The translations under genes and the position numbers were made by a program. A DNA stretch of 64,000 bases from Artemia franciscana. Its lineage: Eukaryota > Arthropoda > Branchiopoda > Anostraca > Artemiidae. The stretch's first letter is position 1, and every line of letters starts with the position of its first letter. The notes under the pieces were generated by a model. That model was not told the DNA's origin and searched no databases. It saw nothing but the letters and a program-made list of their open reading frames with translations. Shown piece by piece: positions 23,908-36,432 of the stretch. The stretch spans positions 19,666,755-19,730,754 of the forward strand of contig NC_088871.1 of assembly GCF_032884065.1 (NCBI RefSeq), read 5' to 3'.

Positions 23908-23995
23908 ATATTATAATTATTGTTTTATTATTATTTTATTATTTAATTATAAATTTAATTAATTATTATTAATAAAATATTACTTAATAAAATTT
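23640..23995. repeat. (ATT)n-rich microsatellite region
   Basis: About 350 bp of ATT/TTA repeats with AATTA and TAAT interruptions; the longest regular run is about 23865-23900. It could be an expanded tail of a retroelement on one strand, but no body is attached. Confidence 0.9.
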
Positions 23996-24125
23996 GTGGT
24001 AGCTACTACGCTAACCACAATTTACTAGGTTTCAGAAACCAACAACTACAAAAAGAATCCATCAGAGAAAACGACTTCTGAAACACTATGTTCTTTTAAT
24101 TGAACCAATAAGAAAACGTGATAAA
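23996..24125 (+). repeat. Interspersed repeat fragment
   Basis: It matches 19445-19560: CTAACCACAATTTACTAGGTT, ACTACAAAAAGAATCCATCA, and the AACGACTTCTGAAACACTAT loop motif, in the same orientation. Confidence 0.75.
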
Positions 24126-25164
24126 TCATTTTAGGGAACGAATTCAAAAAACCCAATCTTTTATGATAATATTAACAAAAATGTAATATTTTACAAGCTA
24201 GGTTGTGTAACAATTTCCACGCTGCATTTGCATGCAATAAATACAGAGATTTTTATACTCCTCCCCTAAATTAATTCAACAGGCTATACGACTCCCTCCA
24301 ACAATGAATTCTGACAATTTTACGACTCCTTCGCATCCATAAAAAAAAAGTTGTGCAACTATTGGAACCAATGAATTCTTGCACTGTTAATTTCTCTGGT
24401 CTTCAATGTTATTTGAACAATGATTCAACTTTAAGGGACATGGATTCTGTTGAGATCAATGAACTACTACTGTAACAATGAGCAAACAAGTCTTTTTAAC
24501 CTGGAGTAAAGGTACAGAATTTTGATAAAGCACTTTCAAGATGATTGAGCTCTATGACATTGAATTTATTTCTCTGAAAAAACGATCTTGCGGTCTTATG
24601 TTTGAATGTACATTTTTATTATTGTCTGTGGAGCTGGAAGAAATTGTATGTTATGTTTGGGAAGTGAACTAAAATATGTTTGAGCATGATAAAAGCTTCT
24701 GGAGTGCTATATTACACCATGTGAAGGCAACGAGACTTTATAGAAGGGTCATTACACCATATAATAAAGGTAATATATAACTGAGAACTGTCCAGGGAAA
24801 AGTCTTAGAAACATGCAATTTTTTGAAGTTCAAGTACTGTACGTACAGGGTAATGTGCCTAAAAATAAAGTTTTACTTCAAAATTCACCCTAAAATTCCA
24901 CTTTTAATTTAGAAGAGTTTAAATATCCTAAATTTGAAGGAGTTTATCACTTTTCCGAGGATAAGGCTAGCTACTTTGCGCAATGGATACCAAGGGACAT
25001 ACCTAATCCTGATAAGTGCATACAACACGGTAAAAACTATTCTAAATCACGGCATCCTCATTTGTGGATATTTAACAGTAAACTTTGAGTATTATTTTAA
25101 TTTAAATATTTGTTTTTTCTTAAAAAATCTTTTTTAATATGCTTAAGCCAAAAGCTTCTTCGGA
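24126..25164. other. No gene recognised
   Basis: AT-rich DNA with short frames only; no splice-framed exon or repeat seen. Confidence 0.5.
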
Positions 25165-26840
25165 ATTAACCCTTCTTTACTTTTTAGAACAGTTCCAGTT
25201 CACAGGTAAAATCTTACTCTAGATATGTATCCCATCCTCCACCAGGAGTTTGAGATAGATAAATAGTTTTTTTACTTCTGAAGTCAGAAAGGTGCAAACA
25301 AATTTTTTCCAAAAGTCAGAGAGCTGTAAATTGGAATTTTCAAGAACTTTCAGAAAAGTCCAAAACGCAAGAACAGGAATTTTCAGACACAGGCACTACC
25401 ACTGGGCCCAGAAGTGTCTTTTTTTAGTAGAGTCTGAAATAACTGAACAGAATATTTTTTCCAAAGTCAAAAAAGAGCGAATAAAATTTTTTGCTCAAAA
25501 ATCAGAGACATGTCAGTAGAAATTTTCCAGGTTTTATGTATATTTCAGAAGAGCCTATTGTAACTTCAAGGGCATTTTTCAAAGATCCCTTTGTCAGAAA
25601 CAATCACTCTGATAGTTTCAAACCAAGCTATGATGGATAAAATAGCAAAACAGAAATATGATTTTACTACAATTTTAATATCTGTAAAGATGTTATCATG
25701 ATTCCACCAATTCTTATTATTTTAATGTGACCAATTTAGAACAAGTGGACAATGCAAAAGATGAGAAGAATCTTAAAAAGATGAGAAGAGTAATATTAAA
25801 ATATATGAAATCAACTAGAATGGACAGAAACTTGCTTTTCATTCTTCTGTGTCAAAATAGAAGTTTTTGATTGGCCAAGTAAAAAAAATACTGACAGATT
25901 ATATACCATTTTCACCCAAGAAAACTCAAACGCACAACAAAAATATTCAAAAAGATGTAAAGCATACTAGAAAGGGATGACAAAAGCAAAACCCCCCTGC
26001 AACAATTTTTCACATTCTTTGAGATAAGACAGGGAAAATTCATATAAGAAATAGGGCATAAAAAAATTCCTCATTTTGGAGAGGCTTCAGTTCATAAATT
26101 CATGCCAAATCAAATTATTAATGTTTCTTATAAGACTGTTTTTTATTAGTATTTGGAATGTTTTTATTTCTATTACTTCTGTATTAGATTTTTATTAGAT
26201 CAGGACCATGGAATTAAAAAATTGAAACCGACATTTTTTTAAAGGTCAGAGATGTAAGAACAGGAATTTTCAGACATAGGCCTTACTACTAACCTCAAAG
26301 GAGGAATCAACTAGAGTTTGAGATAAGTAAACAGGGTTTTTATCAGTCAAAAACAAGTGATATGGATTTTTTTCACAAGTCCGATATATCGATTGGAGTT
26401 TTTGGACTTTTTTAAGTCAAAGACGAAAGAAGAGAAGTTTTCAGTGACTTTTATCAAAGTTTGAAACTCAAGAACAGGAATTTCAATAGACATAGGCACT
26501 AATCCTGGGATTACAGGGGATGCACTAAAGTCTGAGTTACCCTTCAATTCTGAAAAAAGAGAAAAAACGCTGTTCGATAACTAAATTTTTCAAAAGGAGT
26601 GAAAAATTTGAGCTTCAGTTCTGAGTTTTTCCCACCTCTTAAGAGCTATTTTTTTAACTTTTCATGGAAACAGCCTTTTATAAACTAGAACTAGGCTCTC
26701 TCGTGATCGTCTGGAACATATTTGATCAGAGAAAGGGTATCTGTCGGTATTTTCTATAGAGTTATTGTAAAAAATCGGAATTCAGTGTGAAAAGTTCTCT
26801 TAAGAACTACTTTTTTAACTTTTGCGTCTTAATATGACAT
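25165..26840 (+). repeat. Left arm of a large diverged inverted repeat
   Basis: Landmarks GAGTTTGAGATAGATAAATAG (about 25248), AAGAACAGGAATTTTCAGACA (25369 and again 26256, 26472) and CTCTTAAGAGCTATTTTTTTAAC (about 26635) reappear complemented and in reverse order in 28680-30260. The arm itself contains two or three tandem copies of the GTCAGA...AAGAACAGGAATTTTCAG unit of roughly 0.9 kb. No protein is recognised. Confidence 0.65.
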
Positions 26841-28679
26841 GTAATCTGTGATGCAGAATTTTTGGTTGTTTCACAGATTGGTCACCCCAACTTTCTGTGG
26901 TACTCCTTTTTTAAGTCAGGAGTAGACCTCTCTGATTGCATAGACAATATTAGAATCATAGAAATGCGTTTCTCTTAGCGTTTTCTATATTGTTGTTGCA
27001 AGAAATGGATTTATAGTTAAAAGTCCTTTTAAAAGATGATTTTTTTTTAACTTTGATGTCTTAAAATGACAAGAAATCTTCAGTAAACAGGGTTTTTAGT
27101 TTTTTCAATTTGCGGTAACCCCCAACTATATGTGTTAGTTTGTGGTTAGTCATCGCCAAAGGTTTGTTTATTGTATGTTTTTAATCAATATTAATGGTGC
27201 ACTGGAAGGATAAACCCTTAATTCTCACTTTAAAAAGTAAAGATGAAATTTTTCAAGAAAATGTGTCTTCATGATAGAGCTATTGTAGATTTGAAAGCTG
27301 ACAATGACAAGTTCTAGCGTTAACACTATTGAAAATTGATGCGTGCGTTGTCATGACTGTGAGAAATTAGATTCCTTTAGAGCCTTGAAAAAATTCAACT
27401 CTTATGATGGTGAACGTTCAAGAGTAATATTTTTACAGAAGTCAAACCTCAAAGATAATGCGAGCCTGAAACTACTAGCTGATTACCAGGGCAGGCTTTT
27501 AACTTATAGTTCTAGTAACACGTTACCTTTTGATAGATACTATCGTCATCTTTCTGGTATTAGTATTCACATGAAAGCAAAGAGAAAAAGAATAGTCTAC
27601 TGCTGCGTCATTTATACAAGAACTGATATCTATGCAAAAATAATATAATAATAAACAGTGAAGTCACAAGTAAACTAAAAAGAGCATTAGCAGACAACAT
27701 CATCAAGGAATATAAAGGTGAATCAATGAAAAAACAAAGTGCCTGCAAGTGTTATTAGCATTAGAGGTCGTTCATAAGTAGATACACTCATTTGAAACGA
27801 TATTAGCAGTTATAAAATGTGTGATGAGGTTGGAACGAAAACCAGTTCAAAGTCGAGCATTAACTCAAAACGGAATAGTTCCATCTCAAGAGAAAACATG
27901 ATGAACTATTTTATGGTTAAGATTCGCAACATTCAAATTTAGTCAAATATATCAATAAATTGTAACATATTGATGAAAAGCAAATCACCGGTGAACAATT
28001 ATAATGTTATTGTTCACCTTTATGTTGTAAATGATGTTAGGGTTATAGAATAATGTTATAACCCTTATGCATTGATTGAAGAGGAGAGCTACCCTGTAAA
28101 AAGAGAAAACGGTGAATGATTTTATGGAAGAAATTTTCAACATTCAAGTTCATTGAAAGATGTCAATAAGGTGTAATATTTTATGTGTCATCATTGCAAT
28201 ATAAAATTAACTTTACCTCAATGTTGTTGTTTCTTTTATTTTTTTAGGTGTACTTTTATTTTAGACAATGAAGCACATTTTTTTTAACAGCATTCCATTG
28301 ATATTTTTGTAATAAGAAATAAAAGTGGTATGCGTCAGATGGTCACTACTTTTTTATTAAAGACACACAGATTTTTTTTTTGTATGCTAGTTCGTTTGTT
28401 ATCACCAGTATGAGGGTCAATATAAAAAGAATAAAGAAGAAGAAAATCTCGTGAAGTCTTGCTACTTTGAATTTTTTTCATCTCAGAGACGCATGGAAGT
28501 GATTTCCCAGGATTTTCAAATACTTCATTCGGTCATATTCCTACTGCTGCCTTGCAATTTCAACCATAGATGGCTAAACATTTCGACTACGACAAGTGCT
28601 GCCATCTATTCCATTTTAGTGGTAGATGGCAGCTTGACTGAATTTCAAGATTAACTTAAATTAAAATGCAGTTTTACTG
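26841..28679. other. Spacer of the 25-30 kb inverted repeat
   Basis: It contains a 101-codon plus-strand frame (27343-27648; CGATGCGTG context, no known domain, no splice support) and two diverged direct copies of about 190 bp (about 27860-27985 and 28080-28200) that share TCTCAAGAGAAAAC/AAAAAGAGAAAACGG and TTTTATGG..AA.ATT..CAACATTCAA. No recognised gene. Confidence 0.45.
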
Positions 28680-30260
28680 GTTTAAAAAAGGTTATCTCTA
28701 TGAGAACTTCGAAGAAGTAGCTCTCTTAAGAGGATTTTTCACATCAAAACCCAATTTTCCACATAGGCTCTATAAAAATACCAAGAAAACACGCTTAGGA
28801 TTAAAATATGTTATATGTAATCGGAAGATGGCATAATTTTGGCTTCAAAAAGGCTATTTCCATGAAAAACTAAGGAAAAGTAGCTCTTAAAAGGTTGTAA
28901 AATTAAGAAGTAAAGTTTAATTTCCTTTTCTTTCCTTTGGAAAAACTTTGAGTCGAGGGGTAACTTTTTCTCTTCTTTTGAAAAAGTTCAGAACCGAAGG
29001 GTAGCTCAGACTCTAGTATATCTCTTGTTAGCACGGTGGTTGTGCCTATGTCTGGGAGAATTCCTGTTCTTGCGTTTCAGAATTAAGTAAAAGTCCCTGA
29101 AAACTTCCGTTCTTGCGTCCCTCACTTTTATAAAACAATTGAAAATTCAAATTTACATGTCTATCTTTCAAAAAAATGTAGATCATTTGTTTTCAACTTT
29201 GGTAAAAACCCAGTTTACCTATCTCAGACTCTATTACATTCCCCCATTCGAGGTCTGTAGTATTGCCTTGTCACTGAAAATTTCTGTTCTTACAAATCTC
29301 ACTATTAAAAAACATTGTTTCAATTTTTTTTAGCTTCTTAACCCTGCTCTAACGAAAATCTAAGACGAATTTAATAGGGAAAAAAATCATAGCAAAAATT
29401 AAAAAAAAACCATTCTTAAAAGGATCCATCAGGAATAAGATTTGGCATAAATTGATAAACTGGAGTTCTTCCAGAACGATGAAGAATTGATGTGTGCTCT
29501 ATTTCTTTTACATGAATCTTCTCTATCATTTCTCAAAGAATGTGAATAATTCTTGTCGGGGGACTCTGAATTTTTTGATCTTTTTTTTGCTTTTCGTTAT
29601 CCCTTTCTAGTATACTGTACCTCCTTTTCCAATATCTTTTAGTGCTTTTGAGCTTACTTGGGTTGGTAACGGTATCCTTTCTACTACTAGTTTGTCACTG
29701 GGCCAATGCAAAACCGAGTTCTCCATTCAATGTTATTTCCTTTCTTTTAGTATTCTTCTCCCCATGTTTTCCTTGTTCTTCTTATCTTTTGCAGTGTCCA
29801 TTTGTTCCAAATTGGTTACGTTAGACTCATAAGAATAGGTGAAATCATGATAACAACCTTCAAAGATTCTAAAATCACAGCAAAAACATATTTTATTTGA
29901 AAACTTTCATCCATCATAGCTAAATTGCAAACTAGCAAAGCAATTGCTTTTTCTTATAACAAGCCCTCTGAAATACGTCTCTGAAGTGACGGTGTGTTCT
30001 CCTGAAATATAGATAAAACCTTCAAATTTTCTACTGACATATCTCTTGCTTTTAAAAAATTCAATTCGTTTGCTTCTGAATTTGGTAGAAAATATCCTGT
30101 TCACCTGTTCCAGCCTCTAGTACACTTCCTCTGGGGCCCAGTAGAAAAATATCCTGTTAATATATCTCAGACTCTTTTTGAGGGGGAGGGGGATATATAC
30201 CTAGATTAGGATTGTACCCTTGGACTAAAACTATTCTGGGAAATAAAGACAGATTAAGCT
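28680..30260 (-). repeat. Right arm of a large diverged inverted repeat
   Basis: The complement of 25165-26840: AGTAGCTCTTAAAAGG (about 28878), GTGCCTATGTCTGGGAGAATT followed by CCTGTTCTT (about 29043-29073), CTCAGACTCTAG (about 29010) and again ATATCTCAGACTCTTTTTGAG (about 30160). The axis lies near 27.7 kb. Confidence 0.65.
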
Positions 30261-30529
30261 TTAAAATTTATATTGCTTAAACATATTCAAAAAGATTTAA
30301 AAAAAAACATATATTCACATAAAAATATAACTTAAAGCTCATGTTAAACATCTACAAACGAGGAATCCATGATATAGAATTAATAAATCACCAAAAATTC
30401 ATTTTATCGCCTCCCTTAGCCTGTTATACTCAGCTAGCTGCTGTTTGCACCCCAGTCCTTCAGCTTTTCCAAGCTTCTATATATTAATTAAAAAAAAAAA
30501 ACTCCGAAAAAGAAGTTACTCAATGAAAA

Positions 30530-31290
30530 GTAAAGGTAAAAAAGGTAATTAAAAAATATAAAAGTAAAGTAAAAATAATTAAGCTGAAGACCAGCAGATA
30601 CAAATGCATGTTAAAATTCAAACTCAAAACGACTAGAAATTACTATTAAAGAAGAAATGAAACACAAAACGAACAGAAATTACATAAACAATTACGGAAA
30701 ATTAACATATAATAAGTACTAATATAAAATGAATAAATAATCCTTAAAACAATTAATGATTAAACCGAATTTGCAAATAAAGCTTAAAATAAAACGAATT
30801 TTTTTTTGTTGAATTACGAATGAAAACCGAAACAAACAAAAATTGAGTAAACAAGCAATACGAACAAACATAACAAAGATACTAACATAAATGAATCAAT
30901 AAATCTTAAAACGTATGAAACTTAGATTGAATACACAAATCAAGGTTGAAACGAACAAAAATCACTTTTAACAATAGTTTGGTTACTGCCTCCTTCTTTC
31001 ACTTTCAAAGTCTAAAACCTACTGTGTCATTGGCGATTTATTGAAAACTTTATTTGTCTTGAACAATCTTGGAAAATACAAATGAAATAAAATTGAATAT
31101 TTGATAAATTGTTGAAAGATCATCAATTCAAGATTTGTTTTCACTGTAATTTCTTTTTCATTTTCAATGCTGTAATAACTGGAAAAGAACATATTTGTAA
31201 CATTATTCATTTTCGGTGAAGCGCCAAGAAGGTCTTGGACTTTAACAGTGAAAAAGGAGGCAAAACCCAAGCTCTTCAGATTAGAGATTA
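30530..31290 (+). repeat. Unclassified repeat, copy 1
   Basis: A stretch of about 130-bp tandem units (ACTAATATAAATGAATAAAT, CTTAAAACGA, ATTGAATA.ACAAATCAAG, GAAACGAACAAAAAT) is followed by a unique part with CTAAAACCTACTGTGTCATTGG and TTGAAAGATCATCAATTCAAG. Copy 2 is at 33730-34470 in the same orientation. Confidence 0.7.
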
Positions 31291-31309
31291 ATGTTGGTTT
31301 CAAGCTGGA

Positions 31310-31870
31310 TTTGCATAATCAATTGATGTTTCACTCGTTTTAAGATTTGTTTATTCATTTATATAAGTAACTATTACTTGTTTGTTTGCTATGATTGTTT
31401 ATTTACTGTTTGTTCGTTTTGGGTTATATTTATGCCACAAAAATCGTGATTTTTTAAATTAAATATCTTAATTTGATTTTTAATCTTGATTTGCATATTC
31501 TACTTAAGTTTTACCGTTTTGAGATATACTTATTCATTTATATTAATATCTGATGTATATTTTTTTGCTATGATTGTTTATTTAATTTCTGTTCGTTTTG
31601 GGTTTTTATTAGTAACTATTACTTGTTTGTTTGCTGTGATTGTTTATTTAATATTTGTTCATTTTAGGTTTTATTTATGCCACAATAGCAAAGTAGTTTT
31701 GTTCATTTTAACATTGATTTGCATATTCAACTTAAGCTTTACCGTTTTGAGGTTAATTTATTCGTTTATATTAGTATCTGATGAATGTTTTTTTGCTATG
31801 ATTATTTATTTAATTTCTGCTCATTTTGGGTTTCATTTATTCTTTAATAGTATTTTGCGTTCTTTTTAAG
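31310..31870 (-). repeat. Same repeat units, inverted
   Basis: The complement of the 130-bp units of 30530-31000: TTGATTTGCATATTCTACTTAAG, GTTTTGAGATATACTTATTCA and GATTGTTTATTTAATTTCTGTTCGTTTTGGGT occur two to three times. Together with copy 1 it makes an inverted pair around 31.3 kb. The plus-strand frame here (31486-31869) is a by-product of the repeat. Confidence 0.7.
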
Positions 31871-33729
31871 TTCTAGTTATTGTAGGTTTCCATTTCTTAG
31901 GATCTTAGGTTTAATATGAACTTTACTTTTCTTTAGAAAATATTTAACGAATTTCTGAGAAACAGCTAAGGGTATTATGTCAACAATGTTAGGGCATGTT
32001 GAAGGGGGCGTTAAACTGGATAGGATTACTAATAGGGTGTTTTTGCAATATCTCTAGAATGGCTAAGAGGATTAAGGTGAATCTTTCAGGGATGTCTGAT
32101 GTAGGTATTGAACTAAACCAAAACACACTGTACGCAGGTAGGTGGTCAAAACAGCCAATCAGAAACATCTGAGGAATGGCTAATGGTCAAATCAAAACTT
32201 TCAGGGATAACACGACTAATACTACTTAAAATGCTACGTATGCTACTTTTGAACCTGTGATTTTGTACGACTACGACTTTTTTTTTACTCATTGCGAGTG
32301 CGATCGCTTTTTACAGCTTGTGTAGGTGGCTGTGACCAATTAGTACTACGGCTACTTAAGACTGGGAGACCAGTTCGTTATCTGCACTTTACTAAAAACA
32401 AAATATAATTCAAACGTTTTCCATTTTATAATATTAAGACATCTGAACCTATCGAGAAATTCAGGAATGAATCTCAAACTAAATTAAACTGATAATGTGG
32501 TCATCTGTTCTTTTCAGCAATCTCGGCTATTATTTTTTGTAATGTTTCGAAAAAAGAACTCACGTTCATCATGAGTACTGCGTTCTTTGTGTTCTGGATG
32601 ATTTAATTTCGATTGTATCTCAACTTTGCGTCTTCAATAGTTCTTTCATTTTAAACCAATGGCTTTTAAGTTAATTACGTAATAAAATCAGTTCACACAC
32701 TAGCAAAGCCACAAACACTAAAACCATTTATGCTTTTTTTGCTGGCTGTCATAGAGGAATCTTGTTAGAAAACCAAACGTAGTGTCAAGTCAAGAGAGAG
32801 CAAACCTTGACTAGACATGAATGAATTGGCGATGCATGGTCGTCTGAGCCCCTTTAGACTGCGGTTGTCTTCAGGGAGTAGGGGTTATGTACTTTTAATG
32901 AATGGCGTCTTCATCATAAACAAGAGTAGGGCTACTACTCGTTTTCCTAATGGTAAAAGTACTTAATTAAGTACTTTTTAAATAAAAAGTACTTAATTTA
33001 CTTAAATAACCGATTCGCTTCAAAGTTCTGCAAAATTAGTATACCTTTTTTCATTATAATAATTGGGGAACAGAATTGAAACACAACGAAGAATTGGATC
33101 AGGGATTGGTTACTAGACCGCGGTCGTTTTCAGGGATTAGGATTTATTTACTTCTACTGAATGGTGTTTTCACCACAAACAAGAGTGGGTTACTGCCCGT
33201 TTCTCTAACGGCAAAAGTATAAGGCCTACTGCGTATTTGTTGCTTTACTAAAGAAAAATTATATTACAAATATTTTCTTTTGTTCTTATTACAATATCGA
33301 ACTTAAAATGAAAATAGCAGTTAAACCAGACCAGGATTTACCAAAAGGTCCTGCGGCTTTTGAAATTCCCGAAGTTTTGGGAATTTCTTTCCCCGAAAAT
33401 CTTTCAAAAACGGACCGGCAAAAGCGCTTGGGCCTAGAAGCGTAAAACCAGAAGTTTTTGGAATTTTTTCCCCCGAAAATCTTGTAAAAACGGAGCCGCA
33501 AAAGCGCTTGGAGCTAGAAGCGTCAAACCTTTAAATCCGGAATGGGTGAAACAAAATCTTGAGCTGGCAAGCTTTCTGTAATTAATATAATTATATATCC
33601 AATATTCAGTTTAACTTATTAGTTCTTTCCCAAAACTATTGATTTGGTTTAGAATAAAAAATATATTTTGAAATAGGGAATTTTGAAAAGCTTGAAACTT
33701 TGCCAATCATAACGAACAAAAAATAATTG
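31871..33729. other. No gene; short duplications and a perfect palindrome
   Basis: Two diverged direct copies of about 110 bp (32855-32965 and 33105-33220; TTCAGGGA.TAGG and ACAAGAGT.GG.TACT). A 24-bp perfect palindrome at 32955-32978 (half AAAAGTACTTAA), partly repeated at 32985-33000. An 83-85 bp tandem duplication at 33355-33525 (CCCCGAAAATCTT and GCAAAAGCGCTTGG). No coding signal. Confidence 0.6.
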
Positions 33730-34680
33730 AAAAAACTTTCCGAAAAAGAAGTTTTCTAAAGAAAAGTAAAGTCAAAATGAAACTTAAGATCAGAAGAAAT
33801 AGAATTTACAATAACTTGAACTCAATAAAAACAGGAATTACAATTTAAGAATAAATGCAACCCAAAATGAAGTGATATTAAATAAAAAATCACAGCAAAA
33901 CAATATATAACAGGTACTAATATAAATAAATTTTCAAAACGAGTGAAGCTTAAGGTGGATGAACAAATCAAGATTAGAATGAACAAAAATATTTTATCAT
34001 TGAGGCATAAAGCTCAAAACGAAGAAAATTTAAATAAACAATCATAGCAAACAAACAAGTAATAGTTACTAATATAAATGAGTAATTAAATCTTAAAACG
34101 AGTGAAACTTAAATTGAATAAGCAAATTCAGCTTGAAACGAACAAGAATCTCTACAAAGAAGAGTTTGGGTTTTACGTCTTTCTTTCGCTCTTAAATTCT
34201 AAAACCTAATGCGTCGTTGGTGCTTTATTGAAAACTTGAACATATGTGTCTTGAACAGTCTTGAAATGTACAAATAAAAGCAAACTGAATGTTTTATATA
34301 TATTACTATTAACTGTTGAAAGATCATCAGTTCAAGATGTTATTTCACTGAAATTTTATTTTCATTTTAATACTACAGTAGCTGGAAAATAAAATATTTG
34401 TAATATATTTAGTTCTCAGTGAAGCAATAATGGCGCAATAGGCTCTAGACTTTTACAGTTAGGGAAGGGGGCAGTATCCAAACTTTTGTTTGTAGTGAAA
34501 CTATATTTTTCTTAAAGAGTCTTGGAAAGAACTAATCAAATCAAACTATGTATTTGATATAATAGTATTAATTGCTGAAAGCTTATCTTTTACTATAATT
34601 TCTATGTTTATTTTTAATGTTGTAATAAGAACAAATATAGTATTTGTGATATAATTCGATTAGAAAACTTTTCTTTATAA
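33730..34680 (+). repeat. Unclassified repeat, copy 2 plus partial copy 3
   Basis: 33730-34470 parallels 30530-31290 through the tandem units and the CTAAAACCTAATGCGTCGTTGG and TTGAAAGATCATCAGTTCAAG landmarks. A third, partial copy of the 3' half follows (about 34480-34680: AGAGTCTTGGAAAGAACTAAT, AATGTTGTAATAAGAACAAAT). Confidence 0.65.
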
Positions 34681-36000
34681 GAAAGTTTTGTCCATTCAGT
34701 ATCAGTCCTATTGATTATACTGATTATTTTTATACCTAGACACCATTGTTTTATGTAAAAATAAAGGAAGTCGTCTTCATCGATTAACACAAATATCCAA
34801 CAAAACCCAGTGTATGAGACGAATAATTAAAATTATTGATATATTTGGAATCATGCAGTTTGTGGTAACGAAGTATAGGTAAGGAGTGATACTTAGCTTA
34901 AAATAGTTTTTTTTTTTCGTATGCTGTCCAATGGTCTGAGTTGTGCAGGTATCAATTTCCTGATTCGACACCATTGCCCGGAATTGAAATGTGTGGTTGG
35001 GCCAAATTATCCAGCACTCCACCCCTAAATTTCAAAGAATTTTAATGAAAATCATACCATCACATTTAGTTTGTGAAAGAACCCTATCTGTAGAGGTTTC
35101 AAGTTCCTATATAAAGAATTATATTTTCATTTTTATTTTTATTTTTTTGCCAGAAGGAAGATCACTGGTATGTGTTGAATATTTTTTTGTTTTTATTTTC
35201 CCAGTCATGATCTTATCAAACCAGTGATCCTAGAAAATTAAGAGAGGGCTCATACAATCAGAAATAAAAAATTCTAACGACCTTTTCAATTGACCCAAAA
35301 TACTGGAGAGAAACTAGCCTGCTTCATCAGCCTTTTTCCCCGAGCAACATTAAAACTCAAAACGGACAGAAAATTTTTCGTCTAAGAGGGGGTTGCCACT
35401 TTCATCAATACCTCACTATTCACACTTTTTTTTTTTAGAACTTTCATAAAAACTTATTCTTCTAATGAAATGGGCTTATTAATTTCAGAAGCCCTTCTTA
35501 AATATATTGAACAGAAAGTTAAACTTTAGCGTAGCAAACGAGGTACTGAGGAGGGGCAGCCGCCCTAATATATGTAAAAGTTTCTGTATAGGTCTGACAA
35601 GTATTCTCTCTGAATATAAATGTGGAAAACTCCATTTATATACAACCAATAAATGCCGAGTGAAATTCACAGTACAACCACCTAAGCAATAAGGAGTTTC
35701 ATACAAAGAACATACACTTGATTATATTTTGAAGTAGAATTCCAGGGCTGAAGTGAACTTCCAAAAGAAAAACAGAAGCAAAAAACCACATGAATTATAG
35801 GTCCATTGGAAATGCGGGGAGATATGAGGGAAAAGGTTAAATCTCAATATTTTGAGTTGAGGAATTAGTGATAAAGAGATCGGTAAAAAGAGATAGGTAG
35901 AACATTTGAAAATGCATTAAGTTGGAGTTTCTTCAACTTAAGTTGTAGTGTAACAGGTTCTAGAGAATGATGTAAAGAGTGACGAAACAGTAACAAGGCA
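34681..36000. repeat. Decayed interspersed repeats, no gene
   Basis: 35040-35330 matches the repeat body of 58.5-58.8 kb (GAAAGAACCCTATCTGTAGAGGTTTCAAG, AAGGAAGATCACTGGTATGTGTTGAA). 35340-35600 is a decayed foldback element: GACAGAAAATTTTTCG with AAGAGGGGGTTGCC on one arm and TTTAGCGTAGCAAACGAGGTA with GAGGAGGGGCAGCCGCCC on the other. The frames at 34777-35706 fall in these repeats. Nothing else recognised. Confidence 0.55.
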
Positions 36001-36018
36001 TTTAGATCTGAAAGAACA

Positions 36019-36028
36019 TTTATTTATT
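36019..36028 (-). terminator. Two overlapping AATAAA poly(A) signals
   Basis: The minus strand reads CTTAATAAATAAATG, giving two AATAAA hexamers about 190 bp past the stop codon at 36214. This supports a real 3' UTR for that exon. Confidence 0.55.
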
Positions 36029-36213
36029 AAGAACTTAGAAATTCTATCAAAAATATAGAAACATTTAAATTCAGTTTTAAGAAAGTACTAACATTGGAAA
36101 TTAGATCAGAAAACACGTTGAGGTCAAATTGAGACTTGGAAGAAGTTTCACTTTAATGACATGAGGACTGGACCTTTTTTTACATCCAATTTTGTCAGTA
36201 GTTAGATACTGGA

Positions 36214-36432
36214 TCAGCAATCAGTGGTACTTTTGTTAACAATTAGACGTGAATAATTTAGCGGATAATTCTGATCAAAAGAAGAGGAGCTCACGGAATC
36301 CTGTTGAAGCTGTTGGATAGCAGGTGATGCTCCTTCGCCATCCTGAATTTGACTCAGAAGCTCCATCCACTCACTTTCTATGCGTATTATAGTGTCTATA
36401 GGTTTTATTAGCTCTTGAGAACTCTCTCTTCT
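36214..36432 (-). CDS. Probable terminal exon of a host gene
   Basis: An acceptor with a good pyrimidine tract (complement TTTTTTTTACTTTCAG, above 36432) opens a 72-codon phase-0 frame ending in TGA at 36214-36216. It reads RRESSQELIKPIDTIIRIES, then EWMELLSQIQDGEGASPAI, and ends NYSRLIVNKSTTDC. The other two phases close early. The composition (amphipathic helix around IESEWMELLSQIQ, Ser-rich tail) is that of an ordinary nuclear or cytosolic protein; I do not recognise the family. Poly(A) signals at 36019-36028 agree with a gene end. The upstream exons should lie above 36432 on the same strand; a candidate donor is at 37133-37138 but I could not fit a convincing exon to it. Confidence 0.55.
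   Translation of the reverse strand, partial: RRESSQELIKPIDTIIRIESEWMELLSQIQDGEGASPAIQQLQQDSVSSSSFDQNYPLNYSRLIVNKSTTDC

Noticed and set aside
27343-27648. Plus-strand frame of 101 codons as a gene
   Set aside because: No domain, no splice context, and it lies in the spacer of a decayed inverted repeat.
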